Shown: positions 11,987 to 25,159 of the stretch, piece after piece
Numbering within the stretch: position 1 is the first letter of the stretch
Layout: each line of letters starts with the position of its first letter
From: Rotaria macrura
Taxonomy: Eukaryota > Rotifera > Eurotatoria > Philodinida > Philodinidae
Assembly (NCBI GenBank): GCA_900239685.1
Contig: OENT01000355.1
Location: 62,001 to 126,000, forward strand
Direction: 5' to 3'
DNA length: 64,000 nucleotides
Translations under genes and position numbers: made by a program
Notes under the pieces: generated by a model
Told to the model about the DNA's origin: nothing
Database searches by the model: none
Seen by the model: only the letters and a program-made list of their open reading frames with translations

Positions 11987-14290
11987 ATGCCAACAGCCAG
12001 AGATGATATTCCTGATTTTCAAGAAGCGTTTAGTTTATTTGATGATCGTGGTGATAGTAAAATTCCAAAACATCTATTCGGTGAAGTTGTCCGAGCCCTT
12101 GGATTAAATCCAACCGAAGCACAAATCAAAGGTACAATACAAAATTTAAAAACCGATCGAATATCATTCGAAGAATTTCTACCACTATATGATTCATTGG
12201 CTAAGAAGAAAGATAATAATATGACTGAAGAAGAACTTATTGAAGGTATGCTTGAATACTTCATAAAATAAGATTTTTCCAACCCGAATCATGTCTAGAT
12301 GTGTCGGATTAAGTTCAAGAATTCGTTTTTTTTTCAATAATAATATATCGATAAAAGAACGATGTGCTTATGAAAATATGTTGCACGTGTGTAAAATGTT
12401 TGATCATAGGCTGACCTTTTAGATTCATATTTTTCATCTATCAATGATGATACTAGGACAACATTTTTTTTTATATATGTCTAATTTACAAGTTATATTG
12501 TTTTTCGCGCAGTAATTCTCTTGAAATTCAGTAAATCAGAAGCAGATGAAGCTCTAAATAGAATGAATATTTACTGTGTAAAATTACTTTCAATCGCATG
12601 TAGACAACATTGCGAGAAAGAATCACCTGTCATAAATAGCATCGAAATGTAATTATAGCTTTTTTTTATAAAAGCGATTCAAGGTCGATTTCTTGCTCTT
12701 TTCTCGTTCGAAACGACATTTTGTGATGCGATAAGTTGTACTTGCCGATGATACATACAAATTTTTAAAGCCATATATGGAACAAATTAGATAAATATAA
12801 AGAAAATTATTGACATATCTGAACTGTATATGAAGTGATTCATATTGTTTTTCTTTTAATTCTTTGGGTAAGGCTTGTTTCTTGGGTGATTCATATAATG
12901 GAGGATCCAATCGGGGTTAGACTGTTTTAAAAAATCTGTCGAGATAACGTTAGCATAACGACATATTGCATTATTTTTTAAATAAAAGATTGATTTACAG
13001 CTTACCAAATCAAATACCGTGCTTGAACTCATGTTACTAGCGAATGTCAGTTATAAGAACATCGAGTCTTTGGCACGATCTTGTTTTATTGATTAAAATT
13101 ATGTCTACGAATTTGTGACTGTTAATCATGAGAATAAATTCTGTTTATCTCATAGTATTAGTATGAATAGTGAGATCGCTACAATTTTCTATTTAACTAT
13201 TTGTACAATGATGAGTAAAGTTTAATTATCGGACTAAGTACAATTTTCGGTGGTCATATCGTAGACTTTCTCTCAGCCTGTGCAGGCCAACAATGAATCA
13301 TTATTCAAATAGTTACCTGCGTTTGTACCTAACAGCAGTGAGAGAACAGAAGAGAATGATAAAACAACAAAAAGCAATAGGGTAGAAAATTTTGAATTTG
13401 TCGTCTTCACTTTCATCGACGTTCGCTTGTTTGTTTAAACTATAGACGTAGACGAATGAGTCACAATCAGTAGTGATTTATTGAATTAACGAAATATCTT
13501 TCGACGAGAAGTTGAAAGAAACATTCTATTCATGGTAAATCTACTCAAAATTCACTTTTATGCTAGAAAAACCTGAGAAAAGCTAGTTGAAAAACATAGC
13601 TCCTCAAGGACACTTATTATGCTATACCTCTAAACGATTGAAAATGATACGATCATTGAATCGTGAATCATGTAAAATATGGATTCACGTTTTTTTCTTG
13701 CTTATACATACGATTGCGTCGATAGGAATACTAGTTTAAATGTAAGCAAAATTTTTTCAACACGAAGTTTGTAAAACGTTATTCATATCTGACACTCCAG
13801 AGTTAAAGTCACAATAACAGCAAGTGACTTTTATCATTATAAATAAACATTTGTATCTATGCTAAACTCAACCACTTACAATTACAATGAATTTTACCAA
13901 TGAAAAGAAAAACGATTGAGATTCAAAAAAATTGAAATCTATCGTTTGTGCTTTTTCTACCAAGCCTCTTGATCGTTAGATTTGTCTCTTTAAATTTTCT
14001 ACAAATAACACTATTACTTTCTAATGTGTATGCTAGGTGAAAAATGAGTTTCATTTCGTGAAGCTACATGATCGTAAACGAATACAATCTATTCATGTTG
14101 ATGTTTAGGTTTAAAAGTATTTGATAAAGAACAGAATGGCAGTATTTCATCAGCTGAACTTCGACATTTACTAACGAATCTTGGTGAACGTTTATCGGAT
14201 GAAGAAGTTGAACAATTACTTTCGGGTTTTGAAGATAAAAATGGCCTTATTAACTATGAAGATTGGATTCGAAAATTACTTCATAATTAA
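11987..14290 (+). CDS. Myosin essential (alkali) light chain
   Basis: Two exons, 11987-12245 and 14109-14290, joined in phase to 146 residues, close to the 150-odd residues of animal essential light chains. It has the MYL6-type layout: [16 protein letters not shown] (degenerate EF-hand 1), [31 protein letters not shown], then after the splice [21 protein letters not shown] and [11 protein letters not shown]. The EF loops lack several calcium ligands, as is usual for this family. It should clamp the lever arm of a class II myosin. EELIEG joins LKVFDKE directly as in vertebrate proteins, so no exon is missing from the 1.86-kb intron. An acceptor lies upstream, so a 5' UTR intron or trans-splice site is possible. 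Calmodulin and troponin C fit worse. Confidence 0.9.
12246..14108. other. Long intron of the myosin light chain gene
   Basis: The 1863-bp GT-AG intron sits in a region where introns are normally 50-110 bp. I see no exon, nested gene or clear repeat inside it. An 85-residue minus-strand ORF (12653-12910) is low-complexity and unrecognised. Confidence 0.7.
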
Positions 14291-14596
14291 ATACAACTGA
14301 AACAAGAAAACAGAACATTCCATTTGCTCGCTCTATTTCTTTTTGCTAATGATCAGTGCATATTTTCTTTTCTTTTTTTTTTCTAATCGATCTACTTTAT
14401 TCATTCCATCTTTTTTATCACTATTATTTCACTAATCTCAATTTTAGATGATTTAATTTTATTGAATATTCAATGAATTTTATTTCAAACAATAAGAATG
14501 ATAGTGCCAGTGGTCCCATGTATCCCATATTACCACTTCCAGTATGCGTTCGTTTTCGGACGGAAAAAATTTTTTCATCAAAGTAAGTTTTTGTTT

Positions 14597-15481
14597 TTAC
14601 TGTAATGCTGTTGTTGTTGTACCATTTAACTTTTCCATTTCTTCATCATCATCATCTATCATGGAAAACTGTCCATATTCAGCAAAATCTATTGTTTGAT
14701 GTTGACGTTTACTAACAGCATAGGCTGGAATTGCGAGAAATAATAATATGAATAGTGTGACTGCCATATGGATAACGAAATAATATGCAATTAACATTGA
14801 TGTACGATGTGCATCAGGATCTTTACTCTGTTTATAATGTTCATGAAATGGACTATAAAGAAAAAATCCCGCTGTATAAAACCATGACCCTTGTATAACA
14901 GTAAAATATCCACGCATTAATGTCGTATGAATTCGTTTTTCTTTTTCAATCAATTCAAATATTCCACAAACAACTGAAGCACATATAGCGAGTACCAGAA
15001 ACACATGTATTAGTATTTCGACCTCATCACGAACATGGCCATGAAAATAGAATAGTAGAGCTTCAGCTGTAAAAGCTAAACAGCCAGAAGCCATGTCAAA
15101 ATTTTTCGGCAATGGAAAATTATAATGAGACAATAGTTGAATTAATCCAACTAGGAAAAACATTAAATACATAGCAAAATGTTGAAGATTGTTTGCACCT
15201 TCAAAATACGACACATGACCTTTATTATCATTAACACGATTAAAGCCAGCAATCAATTCAATAAGTATTCCCAATGTTGTACCAAACAGAACAAAAAACG
15301 GTTCGATAGGCAACCTAGCAAAACGAGGACCGCAACAGTGACATGGGAATGCTGATGAAGTATAATAAGGTCGTCGACGTTGACGACACATGTAATAGCG
15401 TAGCCATGCTGAATACATCCACCATAGACCAAGAATAATAAATATCGTTCCCGGTACTACGTGTCCTGGTAAACTGCCCAT
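14597..15481 (-). CDS. TMEM45-family membrane protein (DUF716)
   Basis: An uninterrupted 294-residue frame (human TMEM45A/B about 275). The family pattern is clear: MGSLPGHVVPGTIFIILGLWW at the N-terminus (first helix), then a Cys/Arg-rich loop, EPFFVLFGTTLGILIEL, NLQHFAMYLMFFLVG, FTAEALLFYFHGH, and a long run of helices ending in an acidic cytoplasmic tail (DDDDEEMEK). Seven hydrophobic segments can be seen. Vertebrate members sit in Golgi or endosomal membranes; the biochemical role is not settled. The ATG lies seven bases after CTTTCAG, an acceptor-like site suggesting a 5' UTR intron or trans-splicing. It converges on the light-chain gene (307 bp between coding ends) and diverges from TPRA1. 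Confidence 0.92.
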   Translation of the reverse strand: MGSLPGHVVPGTIFIILGLWWMYSAWLRYYMCRQRRRPYYTSSAFPCHCCGPRFARLPIEPFFVLFGTTLGILIELIAGFNRVNDNKGHVSYFEGANNLQHFAMYLMFFLVGLIQLLSHYNFPLPKNFDMASGCLAFTAEALLFYFHGHVRDEVEILIHVFLVLAICASVVCGIFELIEKEKRIHTTLMRGYFTVIQGSWFYTAGFFLYSPFHEHYKQSKDPDAHRTSMLIAYYFVIHMAVTLFILLFLAIPAYAVSKRQHQTIDFAEYGQFSMIDDDDEEMEKLNGTTTTALQ

Positions 15482-15911
15482 GTTTCGTCTGAAAGAAAAA
15501 CATAAATGAATTCGTCTACTGTTATTATTGTTAAAGCGTAACAGCAGTTTGTAAAAAAAAACATGAAGCTAATGAAATGTCGCTTTCTCATCACCGTTCA
15601 AGAGTAGCTCTCGTAAATTGCAAATATAACTAGTATAAGAACAGGAAAAAAAAGAAGCTCGAATACAGCACACGACACAATGCTATAAAAAAAAATTACC
15701 GATGAAGTAGCAAGCTTATTTTTTTTCTCGTTCGCTTTTCTTTTTGTCACGCTCGTACGTTACGCGCAGGTTAAAGTTGACTGACTATGATAGAGAAAAA
15801 GAAAAAACACAGAAAAGAAAATTCTAATCGTGTATAAATATTTACAAGAAAAATAGCACAATTAAGTGTTGAAGGATAACTTGTGTTTTGTATCTATGTT
15901 TGTTTTCTTAG

Positions 15912-17297
15912 AATTCGATATTTCGATTTAATTATTCTCATACCAAATCTTATATTTGTGCTGTTTCTTATTAATAAATGGTCACGCACACGAACAAAAT
16001 TAAATCGAAGCAAACCATTATTGTTTACTGTCAGTTGTTTGATTCTCCTTGTATCATTTGTCAATATATTACGATGTTTATACGCGATCATTTTTGCTGA
16101 TCAAACATCATATGTGAAAGGAATAATTTTAAAAGTAAATAAAAGAAAAAATGCAATAGAGAACCGAACATATATCTGTATTGTCTAGATTCTTTGGCTA
16201 TTAGTTCGTTTTACACTCCTATGTACAGAATTAAGTCTATTAGTTTTTGGTATTTATTTCGGTCGTTCGAATCCAAATCGACCATGGTTAAAAACTATCA
16301 AAATATTAACTATTTCAGCAATATGTTCATTGATTTATACAATCATACAGGTAAAATAAAAATTTCGATACTCATTTGATTTTTTGTTTACTGTTGTAAA
16401 TTTAAGGCTGTACTTGAGTTTAGTGGTGATACACGGCCGAGTAATTTTCATATAATGAATTATAATCTTTATTCTTATGGTGGTATGAAATTTCTACTTA
16501 TATCAAGTTCAATTTTTCTCATTGTATGTTTAAATGTATTATTTAACTATTGTTTCTATGATTGATTATTGTTAGATGTATATGATTATCTTCTTTTTAC
16601 CATTTATTTGTCATCAATATCGTAAATATTTACCAAGTAAGATTGAATAGTGAAGGTTGGTATTAGTATTATTAAAGAAGATTATATTTTTTTGTTTTTT
16701 AGTCCGTCGCTCGTTTTATATCTATTGTTTTATTATGGCATTTATTAATGGAATTCAAATAATCGGAACGATTCTCAATTTAACTGAAACAACAAAATTT
16801 GCTATGTGGTAAGTTTATGACTAATTTATCGCATGTTGAAAGATTAGATATTTGAGACCATATGACCATGGATTATATTTTTGTCCTTTATTTGATATCT
16901 AATAAAAGACGTATCGATTTCAAGATTTTAATTCAATATTGAATTCAGTAACACACTTGAAATCAAATTTTCTTCTAGTATTGTTGATGGTACAACGTGT
17001 ATATTTTACATATGTTTTGCTCCATTTGTTTATCATCAATTTTTACAACGTGCTCTATGGTATGTAGATTTTTTCTTGTTTTTTATCTTAACACAACAAT
17101 TTAATGAGACTCTATTTTCAAGCTCACAAACACTTATTCCACAAGTGATGTATGCAGATTCAACTATCAACGATGAAGACGAGGATGATCTTATCGATCC
17201 TGATGTGGATTTAAATCGTCCTTTACTTGGTTATACATCAGATTACAATGTTAATGATTCATCACGTTCGATAACAATACCGTCGGTGATATCCTAA
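15912..17297 (+). CDS. TPRA1: TPRA1/GPR175-like seven-helix membrane protein (first exon not found)
   Basis: Exons 15912-16134, 16189-16350, 16407-16523, 16576-16636, 16703-16808, 16979-17059 and 17123-17297, all in phase. Family features are RYFDLIILIPNLIFVLFL, ILWLLVRFTLLCTELSLLVFG, YGGMKFLLISSS, RRSFYIYCFIMAFINGIQ and CIYFICFAPFVYHQFL. The C-terminal tail is acidic and soluble. The first coding exon is not identified; 15912 follows the acceptor TTTTCTTAG. The last intron (17060-17122, 63 bp) is a multiple of three with no stop, so its retention would also give an open protein; the spliced form aligns better with the vertebrate length. TPRA1 is a membrane protein regulated in adipocytes; the rotifer role is unknown. 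Confidence 0.88.
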
Positions 17298-17483
17298 CAT
17301 TTTAAAGAAAACAAGAACAAATAAAGAACATACATAATGCGCGTCTTATATATTTTTCTCTGTATAGTTTGTCTGTTTATTTTCATTTTATGTAAAGATC
17401 TACTTTTCTTTTGTAAATCAAGACAATAATATTTTAAAACTTTTCTGCTATTCATCGTTATATTGTTCTTATTTATGATGATA

Positions 17484-17887
17484 TTACAATGGTGGTGCAC
17501 AGCAGAATTTACGTGCTCGTAATAACCATGTAGGAACACCATAGCTGCCAACTAATTCTAGAAAAAGAAAACCACAAATTACATATCAATTCATACTTGT
17601 CTTCTTACCATGATCATTTTCCTCTGCTAAAGTATGAGACTCATTTGCTTCGCCTTCATGAGTAACATGTGTTTTTGGCGCAGTTGCTGCTAGCTAAAAT
17701 TTTAAACAATAAATATTTACAAGTATTCTGAAATATGAATTCAATTATCGAAAGAGACAGTGATTCACTTAATGAAACCGACAATAAGTCTTACCCATTT
17801 AGCTCTGTTAATTAATGGTGGATATGCATGAGCTATTGCCAGACAAACAATAAGAAATAATATAAATCGTACAATGCCAGAGACCAT
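17484..17887 (-). CDS. Small secreted peptide precursor, 83 residues
   Basis: Rebuilt from three minus-strand exons: 17887-17795, 17693-17609 and 17557-17484. Both introns (101 and 51 bp) are GT-AG and in phase. The protein begins with a textbook signal peptide: MVSGIVR, a hydrophobic core ILFLIVCLAIA, and a probable cut after AHA. The mature part is ~60 residues with one N-glycosylation site (NES), a His/Glu-rich middle, and a C-terminus WLLRARKFCCAPPL containing the only cysteine pair and possible basic cleavage sites. No family recognised. It could be a neuropeptide or a secreted effector, or simply an orphan secreted protein. Its 3' end faces that of TPRA1, 186 bp away. Confidence 0.72.
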
Positions 17888-20795
17888 GTTTAATTTGATA
17901 CAAAAAAAAACGATCAATTTCTTTGATGAAAAGAGGATTTGAAGGCTTTTCCAGAAATGCGAATCAGTGGAATACAAGAACAAATTATATATCGTTATGG
18001 ATATATATATATATATGTATCTGAAAAAGAAATGACGGCTTAGCTTTTTGGGATATAATACGGTCGAAATGAATCTCTAGACAACCGATCGTGAGAGAAA
18101 AGAAAACGTTCTCTTCTCCTACTGTCTCTCTCTCCCTCTCTCCCGCACTACGTTTTATTAGACGCAAGAGTCGACGAAGACTGGACATTAAAACTATAGG
18201 AAAATCTCGAGAAAATTGTAATGAAAGAGACCATCTACTTTTTTAGGTTCATTCTTCTCTCGTTAGGCATACCAATCATTTTCTCCTTGACTATTTTCTT
18301 GTGTGCGTTGGCGGTGGCCAATCCGTCATTTGTTTTCTGTCTCTATGTTCATTACAATAGTCAAAGGACTCGAATAAAATTACATGAATACATTGTCATT
18401 GTTGTATTAAACTATTGGGTCTCGATGGACAATTAAATCGGCAGAGGCAAACAATAGTTCAATGCATAGGCATTAAATTAGCATAGAATATAAAAAATAT
18501 AAATATAAAATAAAAAGAAATAATAAGATTGACTAAACATTTTCTTCATCTTATTTTTTATCCGATACTCCATTGAACTGATTAGATTATTTTCTGATGA
18601 CATTCTACATGACCCTCTTTTAACAATTGAAAATCGAATCATAATTTTAAAGCATGTAACTTATATCGCAATAGAAAACATATACGATGTTTTAGTTCTA
18701 GATGTTTCTCAATTTCAACATTATGTTCATAGGAACATTTCGTTTCACAATTCTTGTTGTTTTTATCTCCAAAGAGAGAACAAATTAAAATGGAATTTTC
18801 ACACATATTTTTTGCATAACTGATGAAACAATATATTAAAAATATTATTATTGATTCAATATCCAAGAGAGAATATGAATGAACTGAATATTTCTATCCA
18901 AATATTTTCCTCTAATATAAAAGAAAAAAACTTGTTCAGTCTAAAGAGACATTCATAGGAACAGTACACGTATAGAAGACACAAGACTATATATAATAGC
19001 AAGTTTAAGAACTTCTCACCATAGTTATTTATTATTCTTATCACATATTAGTTTCGTTTTGTTCACCAAAATGATCATAAATTCAGTGTAAAATTTCACA
19101 TATTATTGGACTTCGATCGAGTACGAATAAATGCCTCTATTTTCACGATTTAATTTATTACAATGTAGCATACATTCTGAATGATTCTCGATAGGACGAA
19201 TGCATGTTTTCTATTGAATTTTCGAATACATCCAAAATTTGTCAATGATTTTAAAAATACTAAGAAACAAATGTGATGATTCTCTGTGGAAAAGAAAACC
19301 ATTTGAGATCAGTAATTGATTCATTTCTAGAGATGAATATTTCTTTGCATTGATTAAATGTTCTAGTTCACATTGTAACACATTTAAGTTATTTCAGAAT
19401 CTATATGACTGGAATATAGTTTTGATCTCGTTCCATACCCTAAAAATGAAAATTATCATCAAACTTCAGGTTACCCTTTTGTTCATTAACATTCTTATCT
19501 CTTCCGAGTTCACTTCTGATTTCAGTATAAGAGGAAAACTCATGATCTTTGTAAGATCCATGCAAATTTAGGTATGCCGACAAAAATTTTTTCTCTTTTC
19601 GATGAAATCTGATGGAGAATACATTGATGCAAAGAAAGGGTTCTATAAAAAAAGCAGTCGCATAGGTGGAAACTGAGGACATCCCGAAATTCATCATATG
19701 CATTTATGTGTTCTCTATCGCTATCTATGATCAACGCTGATATATAACATATTTTTTGCACTATGAGACCGGCTTTTATGTGTGTATGTGCGTGTGTGTG
19801 TTACTGGATTTGAATATAGGTCTGACAGATAGATACCCTAATACTGTAAAGTTTCTAATAATGCGAGCATTATCTAAAAACTTGTCAAATAAGTTCGGAC
19901 ATGGAAAGGAAGATCGCCGATTTCGATAATCAAATCGGGAAATAATAGTTCACCAAAGTCGAAATCGCTGAATTTCGATGATATGAGATCCAGCAAAGAG
20001 CATATTAACCATGTCTTCTATCAAATTGTACCTGAAAAAAGATGTTTAGTTGTATTCTTATTTTTATTTATTAATTATCTTATTCTACGTAAATTCTGTA
20101 TCAATAATGTGAAAGACAATATTATAAAAGAGTACTATTCATACTATCTATTCAGGAGGTTGTTCATACGATATAAGTATACAAAGAATTATAGACTTAA
20201 GAATACTTTAGCAACTAACAACCCAATTAAAAACAATTATGATTGACGCAAATAAAAACAATGAGAAAGACGGACGTCATTTCTAGCAAAATTGATATTT
20301 CGTTGGTAATAGTAAAATTGCGAAGGAAATTATAAGAAAAGATGTTAATCTACTCAAAACACTGACAATAAGTGTTAAGATCTATCGAAATCTGATTTTC
20401 AGAGCCAGTTGAATAAGAGTATAAAATAATATTGTTAATCTAGAGAAGCAAATTTTCTTCTATTAATCAAATGTAATATATTTTTTAAATCAATAAATCA
20501 CAATATATGTCTATTCTTTATGATATATATATATATAGTGAGTGCCTATCATGTCACAAGACTGAATATCACTTTGAAACATCTATTCAGTTGAAAATGA
20601 TGTGAATTACTTTGTTGTACATTTTGCGAGGTTGTTACACTATCGACTACTCTCAGTAATAATTCATTATGATGTAGAATCGAACGTATAGTTTGCTTTA
20701 AATATTGATTATTATTATTATGTTTTTTTTAACTTCATCTAATACATCACGATGCGAAAGTACTTGTGAGGATTCATTAAAGAATCGTTGGCTCC
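17888..20795. other. Gene-poor intergenic region
   Basis: AT-rich, with an AT-dinucleotide run near 18001-18018, a CT-rich stretch near 18121-18150 and a GT run near 19780-19800. Several 60-87 residue ORFs lack start context, splice partners and recognisable motifs. I see no supported gene. Confidence 0.4.
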
Positions 20796-21475
20796 AACCT
20801 GCTATCCGATGGGCATTTCGAGGCGTCGATTTAAGCCAGTCGATTGGACTTGGAGCTCCAGATCGAGTCCTCGGAGAACCATTCTCCGTTAGGTCGAACA
20901 CTCGCTGATGGGTTGCTTATATAAGGGTTTTACAGGTAACGATATTTCAATGCGAGGGCTCGAAATATCAGTTCTGGTGCCTATCGAAGAGATTTTCCGA
21001 TGGGTGTGAATAGATAAAAGTCCCAGGTTCAAGATTGGTCAATATTCCGTCCCCTCGAAACTATTCAATTAAAAAAAAATTGTTGTTTTCTGCAGTTTGA
21101 AATCATTTATTTTTGAGCACTTGGCACCAATCAGATATTTTTAATCCGAGCGATCGATACCTATCCAATGTTTTTGCAGAGCAGTAGATTCGAGCATATT
21201 TACTTACGATTACGAAGCTGATACATATCAAAGGAACTAAACAACACATTCCCAAGCTAAGCAAACCTATGTTTTATCAGAGTATATTAAGTATTGATAA
21301 AATTTTGTCGCGTTATTTTTTGTCGAAAATTCAAAAGGAATTTTGTTACTGTTGTTGATGCAGAACATAATCCCAACTATATTAAATGTCTTTCTGCTAC
21401 ATACCAACTTTGTAAGAAAATGCAGCACATGCTTGTATTTATTAAAATTATAATGGAAAAATTCTTTAAAAATGG
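20796..21475 (+). repeat. Dispersed repeat, copy 1 (about 680 bp)
   Basis: Colinear and clearly similar to 57026-58089, over the whole length: shared landmarks are GAGGCGTCGATTTAAGCC, GGTTGCTTATATA, CCGTCCCCTCGAAACT, TTTTTAATCCGAG, CAAGCTAAGCAAACCTATG and ATGCAGAACATAATCC. Many substitutions separate the copies, so it is old. No protein is preserved in both. It may be part of a longer transposon or a decayed 3' region of one. Confidence 0.75.
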
Positions 21476-24097
21476 AAAAAAACAAAAGTGCACGACAACG
21501 AGACATGAGCTTTTGTTATAATTATCCGTGAAAAAATCTCAATATATAAGTCTTCTATTGTGAATATTGAAAAGAATTTAGTACTATTTATACAGATATA
21601 AGTTTTAAAGGCAAATATGAAGATCAAAGTATGTTGTTGGAATTGATGTACTGATTTTTGAAGAATAATAAGCAGACTGGTTCTAAACCTATCGAATTTC
21701 GAGAGAGCTTTGAAAAGACGATGACTTTTGCTTACTGTTGTATATTATAAAGATATCAGTCTTATATTTGTTGTATTTTATGGTAGCTCATTCAGTCGAA
21801 AACATTCATCTAGTTATGTTTTTCCATGTCAGTGATATTTACTTGATTTCTTTGAAATAAGAATCAATGTCCACTTAACTTTAACGAAAATTGTTTGTAT
21901 CGTCTGCGTCACTTTCTGAAGATTTGTTTTTTTAATTTTCATATTTACTCGTTTCATCAGTGCAATGATCAGTTTCAATCTTTTTTTTCCCGAGAACAAT
22001 GAATCCTCGATGATGCTATATTACTTTCATTTTCAGTTGACTTTAGTGATTGTCTTTTAATTGATTCGATCTATTGAACTCTCTGACATGATGTCGGTAA
22101 ATGAGGTTCATATGAGCCATGACTTTAATATAAACTCAATACAAAGCGTAGCATTAGTTATTTCATAGAATCATTCATCAAATGGAGAATGCAAGTTAAA
22201 GAATAACACCTTAACGATGACTGCTCTTACGTGAGACTTGAGTAAATGTGTCGATCTTTCAATGAAACATTATATTACACAATATCTATTACAATATTCA
22301 TCTATATATATAATGTTCAGTGTCTGTCTGTCTGTGTATCTGTATATGCTTCTCTGTGCCAGATCAAAGGTTGAAGGTGAAAGTATAAAGGTTAAGGACT
22401 CTAAAATTTCCTAGAGCTTACCAGATTTATGCGGCGCTAACTATAGATTTCTAGAATATTCTGAAATTTTCTCGATTTCTCTCACATTTTTACCGAGGAC
22501 CTTGTGGATAGGTTGAAGATCAAGACTAGAAGTAAAATATTTAAAAGTGAAGCCAGATGCTGATATGTTCCTAGAAAGTTTTAGAGATATTTAGACTCTT
22601 CCAGAATGTTTTAAAGGCATATCGAGTTTTCTGTAATCTCAGATAATGATATGGAACTTACTGGAATTTTCTTCTGCATTATAGAAACCTCATTAACCAT
22701 ACGCTATGCATGATCGAGAATGTTTTCGAAGGCTCTCAGATAGGTTACGATCGTACGAAGCTACGAAGAGATACGAGTACAAGAGTATAAGGTTGCACGT
22801 GTATAAGGCTATAACAGGGTGAGGCTACAAGGTAATAATCTATCCATATAGAATTCGATCAGTCAGATTGTCTATAATTGGATTAATGTTAAAGCATAGA
22901 GAGGAAACTTTACAGGAAAACTAGTCATGGAGTATGGACGGTATATCGCTAGTAAATAATTAACGACTAGAATAAGATGACACATATGAGTAATTTTATA
23001 GATTTTTATAAATCCAAGAATCAATTATATTTAGATACTTTGCAGTAGCTAATTTCTAATTTTGATGAAGTCTCACTGAAATCTTATTAACCATTACAAC
23101 TTCTTATGTTCATTCATCATTCAATCTGCTTTTTAGTTGCCGAACACTTGACCATTGTTCTTGCTCCACTACTTTCTTTATAATAGTTCCCAGTTTTTCA
23201 ACGTATCCAAGTTAACCGTATTTTAGATCACAGTCCTCATTTGCGTTTACTTTTACACAAGCGATATATTATACTTAATTTCATTAACGATGTAAGTGTT
23301 CAAATTCGACTGAACACCGAACAATTAGTATGGTAAATCAAGATGCTGCTTTCTATTATGGTGTCTTTTATGAGCAAATACCTTCAGTCATCTATTTACT
23401 ACATATTTGTAAAATTATGTGAATCGACTTACAATTACAACTGTTTATCTTCATATTTCATCATCACTATTTCTAAATAATTCACATTCTTGAATGATAA
23501 TTTACTATTTTTAATCGGACTATCTGGGACCAGGAATAATGCAAAAACGAATGATAGTTCGTTGGTTAAAGGAATTCATGTCCCCGTTCTGATGCTGTAC
23601 CACATAAGGCAGTAAAAATGAACTGTTCTACTACTTATTTTAAAAAATCTGAAAAGTCACTTCACAATAAGCCATGTTTATCCAATTTTTCTGTTTATAA
23701 TTAGCAAGATCTTCTCTCTGTTGGTGATACTTAGGGGGTTTATTGCCAGAGTCTCATTCTTGTCTAACTCTCCATTCGTCATAGCACAGTTAAGCAATAA
23801 ACGGGAACAACGTTCGACTTGTTTTCTCAAATGGCTAGTTCGTGATGAGCAACGAAGATGAGTAGTAAGAGTGATTTCTTACGAAAGTCATACGATCAAG
23901 ACAGAAAGCACCTAGTAATCACACTATAAATTTGAAAAAGAACGCAAATAACAAATGAAAAAGCGATGTTCAAAACGTAGAAATGAATCCGATTCATCGA
24001 ATAGGTAGAATGTCACAAATGTGTACATTATGCACTTGTGTTTCTCTGATGTTGCACTAACCAACCGTTTGAATTATGACAATACGATGAACTGTTT
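21476..24097. other. Gene-poor intergenic region
   Basis: A CTGT-rich microsatellite lies at about 22319-22340, followed by ~500 bp of low-complexity purine-rich sequence with short repeated phrases (TACGAAG, TATAAGG). No gene is recognised. Confidence 0.4.
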
Positions 24098-25159
24098 TCA
24101 AAGTAACTGTTGAATCATATTAATTAAATATCTTCTCACGTCATGATGATAAGCAAACAAATTGATGGCATTACACAGTGTACTAATATCGGCCAATAGA
24201 AAGAGAAGACTACACAACTGAGAAAAGGTAACCTCGAATATCAATCATCGCAGCGATGTAGATGGGTGTCCATCCTCCAATATGAATGCAAAACATAAAG
24301 ATCATTTGTTTTAATAGATGAATATCACGTGAACACAATTTTCTTTGTAAATTGATGGTATCCGTCGAAGAAACTTTCATGTAGGATTGCATTCGATGAG
24401 TCGACAGACAAGAAACATTAAATATGATACTGTTAGCAATCAGTGATACAAATGATGGAATAACAACAATCATTCCCATTTTGTAATATGGCATCCATTG
24501 TGGTATAACGCAGATCTACACCGGAACAAAGAAAATCAATGTTTTATATAGTAAGTAAAGTTGAGAATACAACAAAATTTCATCAGATTTGACTTTTGAA
24601 TGTTTTTCGATTTCTATGCTGAACTTTTCCGATTTTGAAAATGAAAGCGAAGTGATATTGGCTCAAAACGTTTCGTAGAAATCTTTTGTGTACATATTCA
24701 TATATTTACAGAATCCTTACTGACAACTTTGTTGACAGCAACAACAATGGTGCAGTAAAACCTATGATTAATTGACTGGCAATGCAAATTAGTGCCCACG
24801 AATCCTTTTTGAAAAAAATCGTTGCAAAACCTAGTCATGTGCAGCAATCGATTTATAGAAACAACGACGAAAGAAAATGACATTTGGCAACTACACATCA
24901 TCCTCATATAGAATATAAGAGTGCATACAGTATCACTGAATTGACAAATAATGTACTGTGGCAAGAATAAAATATCGACAAACCAATGTATACCAGGAAA
25001 TATAGTAGTCAAGCATACATTCAATATAAAAATATGAGTAAGACCTCGAACGATAACACTTATAATAGCAAAAAGTAATGCGCATAGCAGTGTTATTATA
25101 AGAAATATAATTTTGATAAATTTAATTATAAATAAGACGTAAATCATGGTATAGATCAT
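24098..25159 (-). pseudogene. Rhodopsin-like GPCR with two frame breaks
   Basis: Exon 1 runs from 25159 to 24721 and exon 2 from 24515 to 24098, with a 205-bp phase-0 intron. Helices are visible in order: FIKIIFLIITLLCALLFAI (1), ILNVCLTTIFPGIHWFVDIL (2), SFSFVVVSINRLLHM (3, with INR at the DRY position), CIASQLIIGFTAPLLLL (4, in another frame), MIVVIPSFVSLIANSIIF (5), LKQMIFMFCIHIGGWTPIYI (6) and LADISTLCNAINLF (7, in another frame). The frame shifts once at a run of seven T (about 24808-24816) and again near 24225, after MIDIRGYLF. The layout resembles the many peptide-receptor-like GPCRs of invertebrates. Either a recent pseudogene or two indel errors in the assembly; the homopolymer case is the less secure. 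Confidence 0.75.
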
